From: Molanna angustata
Lineage: Eukaryota > Arthropoda > Insecta > Trichoptera > Molannidae
NCBI GenBank assembly: GCA_963576475.1
Contig: OY754987.1
Location: 12,074,347 to 12,138,346 of the forward strand
DNA: 64,000 nucleotides
Reading direction: 5' to 3'
Positions 1-10,121 of the stretch are shown piece by piece (the first letter of the stretch is position 1; each line of letters opens with the position of its first letter). Made by a program: the position numbers and the translations under genes. The notes beneath the pieces were generated by a model that had not been told where the DNA came from, searched no databases, and saw only the letters and a list, made by a program, of their open reading frames with translations.

Positions 1-171
1 GCTTATTATTTTCCTACAAGAATATATAAAGAACATAATCAAAAAGTTAAAGTATATTTCTCTTCATTAATATCCAAACTAACTAGGTTATTTTTTTTTT
101 CAAAATGATTCGTTTAGTAATAATGATGATATATCAAATTGAAAAAATAGGTACGTTGGCAGCAGTCACCC
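1..171. mobile_element. FB foldback element, right arm (cut by window edge)
   Basis: This is the right-hand arm of the 660-bp foldback family that is complete at 50890-51551. It ends in GGTACGTTGGCAGCAGTC at about 151-168, the mirror of the left terminus of the complete copy. The run TTTTCCTACAAGAATATATA near 9-28 also matches the complete copy. The left part is outside the window. Confidence 0.75.
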
Positions 172-307
172 TTTTAAATTGAAATCATAAATATCATTAA
201 TATGTATGTTTTGAACATTAATAAATTTGGGATTCAATAAATTATAACGTTTTCAACAAAATACTCATTGAATTTATGAATTATTAATTTGTTATTTAAT
301 GTTATAT

Positions 308-405
308 CACGACATATTCCACAATGTCGGGTAACCAGCGACAGGTTTGCGGGTGTGCATTATCTTACACATCACTTTGGTCTCACCTAATTGAGAAATT
401 AATTA
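308..405 (-). repeat. SINE-D fragment
   Basis: A short repeat carrying CACGACATATTCCACAATG and then GGGTAACCAGCGACAGG, also found at 13505-13700, 16345-16500 and 41395-41560. On the minus strand the order is the CCTGTCGCTGG core, then TACCC, then the ATGCCGTGATG-like terminus. No convincing pol III boxes are visible, so the SINE label is an inference from size, dispersal and the variable tails of the other copies. At 408-450 there is also a remnant of a family T hairpin. Confidence 0.5.
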
Positions 406-449
406 TTGTGAAATCACAACTCTCCACTATTACATAGTAATAATTGAGG

Positions 450-1179
450 GTGAAATATAAAATAATAACTCAGCTCGTAAAATGAAATATCTCCATTATG
501 GGCGGTTGACCCAATTTTGAAGCTAGCATTATTTATGTCGATGGCAGTTTCAGATTACCGTCAGACCTTTTATTATTAACATTGTACGGCCTTTTTTTAA
601 TAACAATACTACCCTTTATATTTACAACGAAGATGCGAGGGTAATTTTTCACGTAGATTCTCATAAATTGTTAAAACACATGACTATAAAATGATGTGTT
701 GTGATTAAAAAAAAGTAATGTTCATTTAGGAGCGTGATATTAGAAGCTAAAACTGCCATTGTTTAGTGATTATTGTCCAACGTGATGGCTTCGAGGGTAC
801 GCCAGACAAAGAAAACTTCCATTAAAATTTGAATAGTTGTAAATATTTATCAGAAGTGAGTGAGCTGTAGCTCAGAATTATCCATTTTATATTCAAGATT
901 CTCTATGAACGTTTTTTAATTACGTTAATTTATATTGTATTATTTTTTTATTTTTTTTACCTGTTATCACACCATATTTATAATGACAACAATAAGTAGA
1001 TTACTGTTGCCCAACTAGGACATCCTATTCTAGGGCTGGCAGTTTACAATTTTTACTGACAATAATGTAGGTATATGCAATTATGAATCGTGTGATTCTT
1101 CCTGTTCCACACTAAATAGGTACTCATTACCTCAACAAACATAATATGGTCTCACACAGAATAGATTAACCAGGTCCTA
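450..1179. other. No recognised feature
   Basis: AT-rich sequence without a convincing open frame, repeat match within the window or RNA gene. It is presumably old degraded transposon or intergenic sequence. Confidence 0.5.
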
Positions 1180-1600
1180 ATGTCTGCGATACGGGACGTC
1201 AGTCTGCGTTTGATATGTGCTGCTACAGACACATGGCTATATAAAGTTCACTGGTCAGAACATATCAGCAACGACGAGGTACTAAGTAGGGTTGGAGAGA
1301 CAAGGCAAATTATGAAAAGAATTGCCCAACAGAGAACAACTTGGATGGATAGGCCACAACATCCGGCACCCAGGCCTGCTTTATACTATCATTGAAGGAA
1401 TGATTGATGGGGGTAACTGTAGAGGTCGTGCCAGAAACAACTATATAGACCAGATAATCGGTGACGTGCGCTGTAGCAGTTACAAAGAGATGAAGAGACA
1501 GGCGGACGATAGAGTTAAGTGGAAAGATCGAGTGTTTGGTGCAGACCAATACTAGGATTGTGACCCAGAAGGGAAGAAGAGAATGTCTGCTATACCTAAT
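1180..1600 (+). pseudogene. RTE-like LINE ORF2 C-terminal fragment
   Basis: Two overlapping frames (1180-1395 and 1322-1555) join across a frameshift to give the tail of a non-LTR retrotransposon reverse transcriptase protein. Diagnostic pieces are HISNDEVLSRVGETRQIMKR in the first frame, then WIGHNIRHPGLLYTIIEGMI, then RGRARNNYIDQIIGDVRCSS and EMKRQADDRVKWKDR in the second. This GHxxR, GRxR, DR.W order is typical of the C-terminal region after the polymerase domain in RTE-type elements. The catalytic RT motifs are absent, so this is a dead 5'-truncated copy. A sister copy with the same motif order lies at 15295-15605. Confidence 0.75.
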
Positions 1601-1719
1601 ACCTGTCATAAATCCAAACTCTGGCGCGATTTTTATTTCAGAACCATAGAAAGGGACTAGTTAACTATGTTGGTGTAGTTAATAGGAATCACATGTTTCT
1701 CAAATCAATTCAAATATTT

Positions 1720-2290
1720 TTATGTGTTATTCAAAGAGCATCGCAAACACAATACGCCTTCGTTACAAATTTTGTTATTAATTTTAATTTTGAATAATTT
1801 AATTAAATATTGTTGTATACTTGGTATTTGTGTTAGTTCTGTCCGCCCATAATTTATGATGTATTTTTTAATATTTATTTTGAATATTCTTTGTGATGTA
1901 ATTTCTTTAAGAGAGGAAGGTAAACTGTTGTAGAGTCGAGGAGCAATAAATGAAAAATCCCTTTGACCAAAAGATGTTTTCAAATATTATGTGGGATTGT
2001 GTAATTTAGGTTTGTACTTGTTCGTGTGTTTATAGATTGTTGTGTTCTCGGGTATTGTAGTGTACTTTTATGAAAGTAAGTCAGAATGTATTGGATGTAT
2101 GTTTGTCTATGGTCAAATACTATGAACTCGTTGTAAAGGTTTTCTGTATGATAGTCAAAGGGTTTCTTAAGTATTATTTTTGCAATGAATCTCTGAGCTT
2201 GACAAAGTTTTTCCATGATGGTCTTGGCACAACCTTCCCAACCGATGATTCCATATGCCAATAGTGAGTGAGTAAGTATATTATTGATGA
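1720..2290 (-). pseudogene. Jockey/CR1-like LINE RT C-terminal fragment
   Basis: Minus-strand frames 2261-1980 and 1983-1720 overlap and together resemble the thumb-to-C-terminal region of a jockey-superfamily LINE polymerase. The first starts at MAYGIIGWEG (the YGIIVWG-type motif), followed by KLCQAQRFIAKIIL. The second has FSFIAPRLYNSLPSSLKEI, the usual xxxxWNxLPxxI motif near the protein end. At least one frameshift separates them. The catalytic domain is missing. Confidence 0.7.
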
Positions 2291-2455
2291 TAAGTTTTTG
2301 TGTCCATTTAAATTAATTAACAAATACACTTTAGTATTTTTCCGCAAAATTTTAATACTGGTATATATTTAATAAGGCACAAAGTTGTCTTTTAATACCT
2401 ATTTTATATTATGCAAATAAATCTGTAATTATAAATCACTTGATTCTATATAATA

Positions 2456-2660
2456 TGATGGCGATGAATGGCGTATTAGACGTAACGATGAGTTGAACAA
2501 CATATACCAGGCCCCAAGTATCTCATCGCACATGAAATTACTTAGATGAGATGGGCTGGACATGTACAACGAATCCCAACCTCACGGGTGCAGAAACGAA
2601 TCATGGCTGGACATCTAGAGCTTGGAAAACCCACTTATCATTTTATCAATGTCGGATGAG
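2456..2660 (+). pseudogene. RTE-like LINE C-terminal fragment
   Basis: A short degraded frame reads WRIRRNDELNNIYQAPSISS, followed after a one-base shift by WAGHVQRIPTSRVQKRIMAG and LGKP. This matches the RLRWAGHVxRM region of RTE-type proteins. It is recognisable only by this motif and has frameshifts. Confidence 0.55.
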
Positions 2661-2689
2661 CTGTCAAAGTTGACACTAATCGCGACAAT

Positions 2690-2945
2690 TTAAACATAAA
2701 ATATAACAAATAGTGTTCAAAATCATAAAAGTATATAAAAATATGTTGACATATATAATTTATTTGAAAAATGTGATGAAATGACTTGACAAAGTGTGTT
2801 CAGGTCACTCAGTGTGTTCACTTTCATTCTATTAATGATATCTTTCTTCATCTTACATTCTTTCCTTATGTTCTCATTTCTTACCCTGTCATACATCGTT
2901 CTATTGCATATTCTTCTTAGCGATCTCAAGACCAATTTCTATTCA
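2690..2945 (-). pseudogene. RTE-like LINE fragment (YPVRDMA family)
   Basis: The minus frame 2935-2723 reads LRSLRRICNRTMYDRVRNEN then KMKKDIINRMKVNTL, the same peptide as the long copy at 23290-24085 (about 85-90% identical by eye). Only this internal piece survives. Confidence 0.75.
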
Positions 2946-3204
2946 ATTTATAAAGCAACTCGCTCAGGCGAGTCGCTGTTATCATTAAATACTAACTAGT
3001 CTTTTCAAAAGTTAGATACCCCACCGGCCTCTTTTAGCAAGTAAATTTTCAAATCATATTGTAATACATATGTTTGTAAACATATGAACCCCTAATGAAA
3101 TTAAATAAAACCAATTCTAATGCATATATTATTACTGAAATCATTACAAAACACACATTGAAAATGTAATTATTAAATTTAGTTACGCTTATTATAAAGA
3201 AATT

Positions 3205-3500
3205 TTATTAATTTATTTAACTTTTGGTACATAATATAAACAAATATAATGCACACTGGAGGGCTTATTGCCATTAGGCAATTTCTTCCAACCAAGCGAG
3301 TTTGACGAAGTTATTTCAGGACTCAAATTATCCCAGAGTCTTTCTGAACGCACTTCGAAGGAAGAGCTGAAAAACTCAGTGTTGTGAATGGGGATAGTTA
3401 ATGTAGTACGTTCAGCAGATCGAAGCGATAGGCCGTGATAAGATAAATAGGTGAATTCGGTTTTAAGGTCCGGATCTTAGGTCCCCTCTTTTAGTTATAT
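3205..3500 (-). mobile_element. Jockey/CR1-like LINE 3' end
   Basis: On the minus strand this has the degraded frame with LRSAERTTLTIPIHNTEF and then RLWDNLSPEITSSNSL, the same protein tail as the copy at 33713-34345. It is followed by the shared 3' motif GGAAGAAATTGCCTAATGGC (minus strand, near 3271-3290) and the TATTATGTACAAAAG-like end near 3225. It is 5' truncated. Confidence 0.75.
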
Positions 3501-3611
3501 CCAATCGATTTCGTTTTTTATGAGTAAATAAATCGCTAATGGCTTTAATACTATATTCCACCAAATAAGATGAGGGAAAGGGTAATAATAATTTTCTGGC
3601 ATGCAAAGTAA

Positions 3612-4090
3612 TATTAGGATATTTTTTAACAGATTTTTAATTATCTCAATAGAGACGAAGTTGGAATATTAACTGTAGGAGAACCGGGAAATCTAGGCAC
3701 CTACAGGGCTTACGACCTGTCATCGGCTGGTTTACGTGATCACTTTATGCGCTTGCGCAACGTTCACCAATTATGCCTTTTTAATGAGATCCCTATCAAT
3801 TTAATTTTTGAAAGTTCTATGTACATATTGCAATACTGAAATTCTTTTCGCTTTGAAATAAGGATTTTTACTACAGCCATCTATGTGTGAAATTATGAAC
3901 AATATTCTTATTATTTTTATATATTTTTGTTGTAACGCTAGCTATTGAGAGAATTGGTTTTTTGTAAATAATGAGAGCAACAATTCGTATACCTGAGGTG
4001 ACAATGCATTTTTCGCATAGAAGTCACCCCTGAATTGCGCCAGACTTAAAAGGTCATTTTTGTCATATTTACCTACTTGTACCAATGTGT
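3612..4090 (+). mobile_element. Family N MITE-like element
   Basis: A dispersed non-coding element with landmarks AATTATCTCAATAGAGACGA (about 3641), TCATCGGCTGGTTTACGTGA, TGCGCTTGCGCAACGTTCAC and, near 4020, AAGTCACCCCTGAATTGCGC. Copies are at 18603-19020, 37962-38340 (minus) and 58310-58620. The stretch AATATTAGGATATTTT occurs just before this element (about 3611) and again after the adjoining inverted repeat (about 4258), which could be a target duplication of the whole 3628-4257 block. Confidence 0.65.
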
Positions 4091-4257
4091 AAGTAATCGA
4101 ATATTTTTATTGTTGCATATGCGCAGACATTGGATTTTTTTCCCTGTCGGTAGTCAAAGATATTTTTTACAGATTTTTAATTATCTCAATAGAAACGAAG
4201 TTCTCAGGGAAAAAAATCCAATGTTTGCGCATATGCAATAATAAAAATATTCGATTA
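4091..4257. repeat. Long inverted repeat next to family N
   Basis: The left arm (4096-4147) contains TCGAATATTTTTATTGTTGC, ATATGCGCAGACATTGGATT and TTTTTCCCTG. The right arm (4204-4256) is its reverse complement with few mismatches. The 56-bp centre holds a second copy of the family N start (AATTATCTCAATAGAAACGA). The left arm is also present beside the family N copy at 58297-58340, so the arms belong to the element. Confidence 0.75.
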
Positions 4258-4534
4258 ATATTAGGATATTTTGTGTTTGTTTCTTCGCAAATCCATGCCA
4301 TTATTCCTTTCATATTAAATTTTTTTTTATGCCGACGGAATGCCGATGTGTCTCATCTTTGAAGGGTGCCCCACCTCTGAGGCGTTAATGCCGTTATGTC
4401 TAGTGAGAAACACTAGAGTTTAACATATGGATTCTTGAGGGTTTCTGTAGATAAATGGTTTTGTTTCTCAGGATCATGAGCGCCCTGAGAAACAAAAAAT
4501 ATTATCTTGTTATCATAATATAATCTTTCATATT

Positions 4535-4760
4535 AAAAAAACGCCTCAGATGGTTTGGACATCTCCAGCGCATGGAGGAAAACCGAGTCCCAAAGAAGAT
4601 TTTTAACATACCACCTGATAGGAGGCAAAACGTGGTAAGACCCAAATTAAGGTGGATGGATGGTGTAGAAAGGGACTTGAAAGCAATCAGTGTAACTCAT
4701 TAGAGTGGAATGGCGGATAATTCTGAAGGAGGCCGAGACTAATGATGGGCTATTGATGGG
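4535..4760 (+). pseudogene. RTE-like LINE C-terminal fragment
   Basis: The degraded frame reads RLRWFGHLQRMEENRVPKKI, then PKLRWMDGVERDLKA, the RLRWxGHxxRM and RPxxRWxD motifs of RTE-type C-termini. It ends in stops and runs into a short GATGATGATG tract at 4768-4783. No catalytic domain is present. Confidence 0.65.
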
Positions 4761-4783
4761 CGCCATTGATGATGATGATGATG

Positions 4784-5227
4784 CTATGTACATCTTGATA
4801 AATCCAAAGACCATTAATTGGTCATTCTAATTCAAAACAAATAAAAGCAATTAGGTTTCTCGTATATTTGGAAAGGTTGAACTGAATGTTTCAGAGTTTC
4901 CTCGAGGGAATTTCCAAAATTCATAATGCGAACCAAATTTAAATCTCTTGTATGTATTTGGGGAAAATACGTTGATACAAACTGTTGCTATGCTTCGCCA
5001 TAAAGGGGGTGTCTCTGAACATTGAGCCACCAAAGTTCCTAGGCAAAACTTTGCCATACCTTTGCTTTGCAACATCAAATTAAAGGATACGGAATGCTTA
5101 TCGACTTTTATAAAGTCTTAAATTCTGAACTTGATTCAAGTTTAAGCTTTTTCCTTGTTTCAACATAATTATTAATTTCATGGATAATGATAGAGCACAT
5201 TCAAACGGAGGTTTCTAGGATGATACT
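4784..5227. other. No recognised feature
   Basis: Moderately AT-rich sequence. The 75-codon minus frame at 4851-5078 has no recognisable motif and no supporting signals. Confidence 0.45.
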
Positions 5228-5345
5228 TGAACGTTCCTAAACATGTTCTGACATGGCCATTTCGTTTACCCATAGCACAAGCAATTATGGTTAGTTTAGG
5301 AAATGTATGAGGATTAATAATAACCTGTTACAAGAACATATACCT
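5228..5345 (+). mobile_element. SINE-C body without tRNA head
   Basis: The stretch from ATTTCGTTTACCCATAGCAC to TTTAGGAAATGTATGAGGAT matches the body of SINE-C (for example 55060-55150). The tRNA-like head is missing, so this is a 5'-truncated copy. Confidence 0.6.
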
Positions 5346-5364
5346 ACATTTTTTTATTTATTTG

Positions 5365-5582
5365 TTTAATATTTCTTCTCGGGCAACTAGCAGGTGCTAT
5401 GTCAAATATTTATTTAACACGCACCCAATAACAAGTTACCACATTCTGGAGACTTACGATATTAATCGTCTCACAGATCCAGACTGAAAACACAATAAAA
5501 AACTGTGCATTCACCCGGAATCGAACCCGGGACCTTTGGATCAGCAGTCCGATACCCAACCAACTGAGCCACGAAGGCCGAC
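5365..5582 (-). mobile_element. SINE-A (tRNA-headed), minus strand
   Basis: On the minus strand it starts GTCGGCCTTCGTGGCTCAGT at 5582, giving an A-box-like TGGCTCAGTTGG, and has GGTTCGATTCCGG as B box at about 5519-5531. The body contains GGATCTGTGAGACGATTAAT and ends near TGCCCGAGAAGAAATATT. The head has an anticodon-stem-like block but no intact cloverleaf, so it is a SINE and not a functional tRNA gene. Sister copies are at 16211-16345, 16521-16690 and 18131-18365. Confidence 0.8.
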
Positions 5583-5584
5583 AA

Positions 5585-6000
5585 ATAAAAAAATAGAAAA
5601 TATAAATTATTTTTTTATAAATATTTTTTTGTTTTAATCTTATAAATAGTTATAATAAATTCTTACTAAAACACCTTTGAAAGCATTCAATATTTTTGTA
5701 TATACATATTTATCTTCGTGTTCTTTGTTTTGTTGATATTTCCAAATATTTTGAATAAAATACTTCTTTAAAAATTTAATACTTTTGAATATTAAAAAGG
5801 GGTTTGTTATTTTTTTTTGTTTACTGGCAATTCACCCTAGAGAGAGTGTTTTTTGCCTTGGTGAAAATATCATGATTTGGTTGAATTTGTTAAAATTAAA
5901 TTAATTAAAGTTTGACGTTTGTTTGACTTTAAGAAGTTTGACTTTAAGAAGTTATGTAATATGTTTGTTAATTTAAAATTTTGAATCGACATTATATATG
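5585..6000. other. AT-rich, no recognised feature
   Basis: Long T and AT runs. The minus frame 6094-5870 overlaps the beginning of family H and is not credible as a gene. Confidence 0.45.
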
Positions 6001-7053
6001 AACTAGTTGCATGTAACACATGAGATCCAACTGTCGATAGCGATAGTATGTATAGTTGAAGAATATGTACCAAACTATAAACCCATAGATACAAATTATT
6101 GAATATTTTCAGATATTTTGTTTTCTATACAACATATGTAGGTATGTATGTCAAGATAGGATAGTATGGAGGAAGATCCTTTTTCCTACCCAGAATATGC
6201 AAATAGCATGATGGTATGTATGTATGTTTGGAGATGACGTATCAAACTATTAAGTCTTCTTACATATTGTGTATAGGCGACTGCCATACAAAATGTATGA
6301 AGCGATGTCGTCACTAAATTCAATTTTTAAAAAAATTGTAAAAAAAAATTGAGATCTTCTACTACAATGTTAATATTTTTTATAGAAAATTAAATTATCT
6401 AGTTGGGGTGTTTCGGCTTTTTTCGATAATTGTAAAAGTTTTGGAAATATAGGCAGTTAAACTCATAAATTTATCATAAAAAAAATATTTTTCTTAATAA
6501 AAAATGTTTGAGAAACCCTGGAATTTTTTTGAAAAAACTCATTTGAGATTTTGTATTTGTCTATGTTTGTACCAATTTTCAGCGTTCTACCGTTTATGGT
6601 TTCTGAGATATATGGAAAAATAAAATAAAAATTCAAAAGTTGATAACCCCTGACTGAAACAAAAATTCAAAATTCCGAGTATAAAAGTTTTGTAGGCCTG
6701 TAACTGTTTATATATTCTGAAATTTTAGGCTCTGTAAATTGAGCGGATCAAAAGTTATAAGGGGGGGACGGACACACAGACACACACACAGACACACAGA
6801 CACACACACACACAGACACACACACAGACACACACACACACACAGACACACGAAATGTTCTACTCCGAATTCTGAGTAAATCCGTGTATGGAACATATAT
6901 GCTGCGAAGCCTCTAAGTTGGTGTTTTTTGACTTCAAAGTTGGAAAATCCATGAAAAAAGTAGACCTCTCCATACAATTCTCGCGTATTCTGGCTTGATA
7001 CATTGTCGATATGTTAAGAGAACAAAGTTCTCCTGAACAAATCGACAGTTGGA
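6001..7053 (+). mobile_element. Family H (helentron/HINE-like) copy A
   Basis: It begins AACTAGTTGCATGTAACACA, with the subterminal motif ATCCAACTGTCGAT at about 6026. It ends with the inverted counterpart ATCGACAGTTGGA at 7041-7053, preceded by a hairpin with GAGAAC/GTTCTC stem. It is non-coding and carries an internal CACACAGA-type microsatellite at 6772-6852. Inverted subterminal repeats, a 3' hairpin just inside the right one, no TIR-style target duplication and head-to-tail tandem copies are the known signature of helentron-associated (HINE) elements. That assignment is an inference, since no Rep/helicase protein is present. Confidence 0.7.
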
Positions 7054-7098
7054 ATATTTATTGGGGACGTGAAAGTTATTTTAACAAGATTAAAATAA

Positions 7099-8103
7099 AA
7101 CTAGTTGCATGTAACACATGAGATCCAACTGTCGATAGCGATAGTATGTTTAGTTGAAGAATAAGAATCAAACTATAAACCCATAAACCCAAATTATTGA
7201 AAATTTTAACATATGTTGGTATGTACGTCAAGATAGGACAGTATGGAGGTCAGTCCTCTTTTTCTACCCGGAATATGAAAACAGCATGATGGTTCTGTAT
7301 GTATGTTTGGATATTAAGTAGGTACATATCAAACTATTAAGACTTCTTACATATTGTGTATAAGCGACTGCCATACAAATTGTATGAAGCAATGTCGTCA
7401 CTAAATTCAATTTTTATAAAAATTGTTAGAGAAAAATTAAGATTTGCTAATACAATATAATTATTTTTTATAGAAAATTAAATTATCTAGTTGGGGTGTT
7501 TCGGCTTTTTTCGAAATTTTTAAAAAAATTGGAAATATAGGCAGTTAAACTCATAAATTTATCATAAAAAAATTTTTTTTAATAAAAAATGTTTGAGAAA
7601 CCCTGGAATTTTTTTTGAAAAAATAAATTTGAGATTTTGTATTTGTCTATGTTTATACCAATTTTCAGCGTTCTAGCTTTTATGGTTTCTGAGATACATA
7701 TATGGAAAAATTAACCAAAATTTCAAAAGTTGATAACCCCTGACTGAAACAAAAATTCGCAATTCTGAGTATAAAAGTTTTGTAAGCCTATAACTGTTTA
7801 TATATTCTGAAATTTTGGGCTCTGTAAATTGAGCGGATCAAAAGTTATAAGGGGGGGACAGACAGACACACACACAGACACACAGACACACACACACACA
7901 AAACTCACATAAAATGTTCTACTCCGAATTCTGAGTAAATCCATGTATGGGAACATATATGCTGCGAGGTCTCTAGTTGGTGTTATTAGCATGCAAAAAG
8001 TCCACTACACCATACAAAATTTTCCTTCGTACACGCATCTTGGCTTAATAATGTTGATTCATTAAGAGAATTGAATTCTCATGAACGAATCAACAGTTGG
8101 ATA
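7099..8103 (+). mobile_element. Family H copy B
   Basis: The second unit of the tandem triplet starts at AACTAGTTGCATGTAACACA and ends in CAACAGTTGGATA at about 8091-8103. The 3' hairpin has the stem GAGAAT/ATTCTC instead of the GAGAAC/GTTCTC of copy A. The internal CACA tract (7861-7910) is shorter. It is separated from copy C by only two or three bases. Confidence 0.75.
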
Positions 8104-8105
8104 AC

Positions 8106-9084
8106 AACTAGTTGCATGTAACACATGGGATCCAACTGTCGACAACGATAGTATGTATAGTTGAAGAATAAGTACCAAACCCATAAATACAAATTATTTA
8201 TTATTTTATGATATTTAGTTTTCTATACAACACATGTACCTAGGTAGTCAATATTGGATAGTATGGAGGTCAGTCTTTTTTTCCTACCCGGAATATGAAA
8301 ACAGCATGATGGTATATGTATATTGTATGTTTAGAGATGAAGTATCAAACTATTAAGTCTTCTTTGATATTGTGTATAGGTGACTACCATACAAATTGTA
8401 TGAAGCGATGTCGTCACTAAATTCAATTTTTATAAAAATTGTTAAAAAAAATTTGAGATGTACTGCTACAATGTTAATATTTTTTATATAAAATTAAATT
8501 ATCTAGTTGGGGTGTTTCGGCTTTTTTCGATATTTTAAAAATAAATGGAAATATAGGCAGTTAAACTCATAAATTTATCATAAAAAAAATACTTTTCTTA
8601 ATAAAAAATGTTTGAGAAACCCTGGAATTTTTTTGAAAAAACAAATTTGAGATTTTGTATTTGTCTATGTTTATACCAATTTTCAGCGTTCTAGCTTTTA
8701 TGGTTTCTGAGATATATGGAAAAATAAAATAAAAATTCAAAAGTTGATAACCCCTGACTGAAACAAAAATTCAAAATTCCGAGTATAAAAGTTTTGTAGG
8801 CCTGTAACTGTTTATATATTCTGAAATTTTAGGCTCTGTAAATTGAGCGGATCAAAAGTTATAAGGGGGGGACGGACACACAGACACACACACAGACACA
8901 CAGACACACACACACACAGACACACACACAGACACACACACACACACACAGACACACGAAATGTTCTACTCCGAATTCTGAGTAAATCCGTGTATGGAAC
9001 ATATATGCTGCGAAGCCTCTAAGTTGGTGTTTTTTGACTTCAAAGTTGGAAAATCCATGAAAAAAGTAGACCTCTCCATACAAT
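8106..9084 (+). mobile_element. Family H copy C, 3' truncated
   Basis: The third unit starts two or three bases after copy B. Its second half (about 8700-9083) is nearly identical to 6595-6984 of copy A, including the order of the CACACAGA tract. It stops abruptly at CCTCTCCATACAAT without the final hairpin and inverted repeat, where the direct repeat of 9084-9300 begins. Confidence 0.75.
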
Positions 9085-9300
9085 AGGCGTGATGACAGTA
9101 AGAAAAAATCATTGAAATTATGATTTTATTAGATAAAATATGTTATAAAGATTTGAAAAAATATATTTATTTTCATTTTAAAAGAGCGAATAATATTAAT
9201 ATTATTAAAATAAAAATACAAAATATGTTTGTCCGCCATTTTATGTGAAACACCAATCAGAGCGCATGACGTCACCATATTGTCACTGTCAATTGTGTTT
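9084..9300. repeat. Direct repeat unit 1 with CCAAT and CRE-like sites
   Basis: About 220 bp starting AATAGGCGTGATGACAGTAA, repeated with about 80% identity at 9716-9935. Near its right end it holds GTCCGCCATTTTATG (9231-9245), CCAATCAGAGCGC (9253-9265) and the palindrome TGACGTCA (9267-9274). These resemble promoter-type motifs (YY1-like, CCAAT, CRE), but there is no gene next to them. Confidence 0.6.
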
Positions 9301-9715
9301 GTTACTGTCAACTGTTGTGTTGTTCGAAATGGCTATTTTTTTCATAACAAGCTATATGGAATATGCTGCTTATTTTTAACATGCTATTTTTATTTATTGA
9401 TTTATTTGGTTTATTTGGGACAATAAACCAAATAATATCGCTATCCGCTCTATTGAATCGTTGACGCATCTGTTATAACACGCACCGAGTATTGTAACGT
9501 GGTGGAGAATATTTAACGTTTCATAAATAAATAACTTGGTGGCTTTCATTGCTTGATTATAAAATAAAATGATGTAATTATATTGTTTGTGGGAGTTGTA
9601 CAGTGTTACATGAGGTTGAAATGGAAATACACAATGTATTATGATGAATCTAATATACATATGGGATAACTGTTATGATTCATATACATATTATGATTAA
9701 TATATTAAAATATGT
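9301..9715. other. Spacer between the two direct repeats
   Basis: AT-rich spacer with only short frames of no recognisable similarity. Confidence 0.4.
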
Positions 9716-9935
9716 AATAGGTGTGATGACTGTAAGAAAAAAATCATTGAAATTATGATTTTAAAAAATAAAATAGGTTATAAAGATTTAAAAAATGTTT
9801 TTTTTTTAATTTATAGGAGTGAATAATAATAATATTATAAATATAAAAATACAAAATGTGTTAGTCCGCCATTTTATGAGAAAAAACAATCAGAGCGCAC
9901 GACGTCATAGTATGGTCGCGTCAATTCTTCTGATA
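9716..9935. repeat. Direct repeat unit 2
   Basis: The second copy of the 9084-9300 unit, beginning AATAGGTGTGATGACTGTAA. The motif block is conserved: GTCCGCCATTTTATGAG, CAATCAGAGCGCAC and CGACGTCA (9900-9907). The CRE-like core has one change from copy 1. Confidence 0.6.
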
Positions 9936-10121
9936 GTCTTCAATACAATATACGCATTAATTGTCGGTCTGGACTATGTTTATTTTGGTGTTATCGATAT
10001 ATTAATATTTTAATTAGATACTTAAAACTAAAACAAATTAAATATAAATGGAACAAGTATTCATCAAAGCAAATAGTTTCAATTTACCTAGATACTCGCC
10101 TACCTATCGGGGGACACTATG

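Noticed and set aside
5515..5582. tRNA genes at the A/B-box heads (also 16521, 18131, 29819, 30389, 54983, 55923)
   Set aside because: The heads lack complete pairing of all four arms, carry no terminator directly after the acceptor stem and are joined to conserved SINE bodies.
6708..9083. Frames with CVCVCLCV repeats resembling a cysteine-rich or membrane protein
   Set aside because: Translations of the CACACAGA tract in family H, present only where the tract is expanded.
9084..9935. LTRs of a retrotransposon
   Set aside because: The repeats lack TG...CA ends, a primer-binding site and polypurine tract, and the 415-bp interior has no gag or pol.
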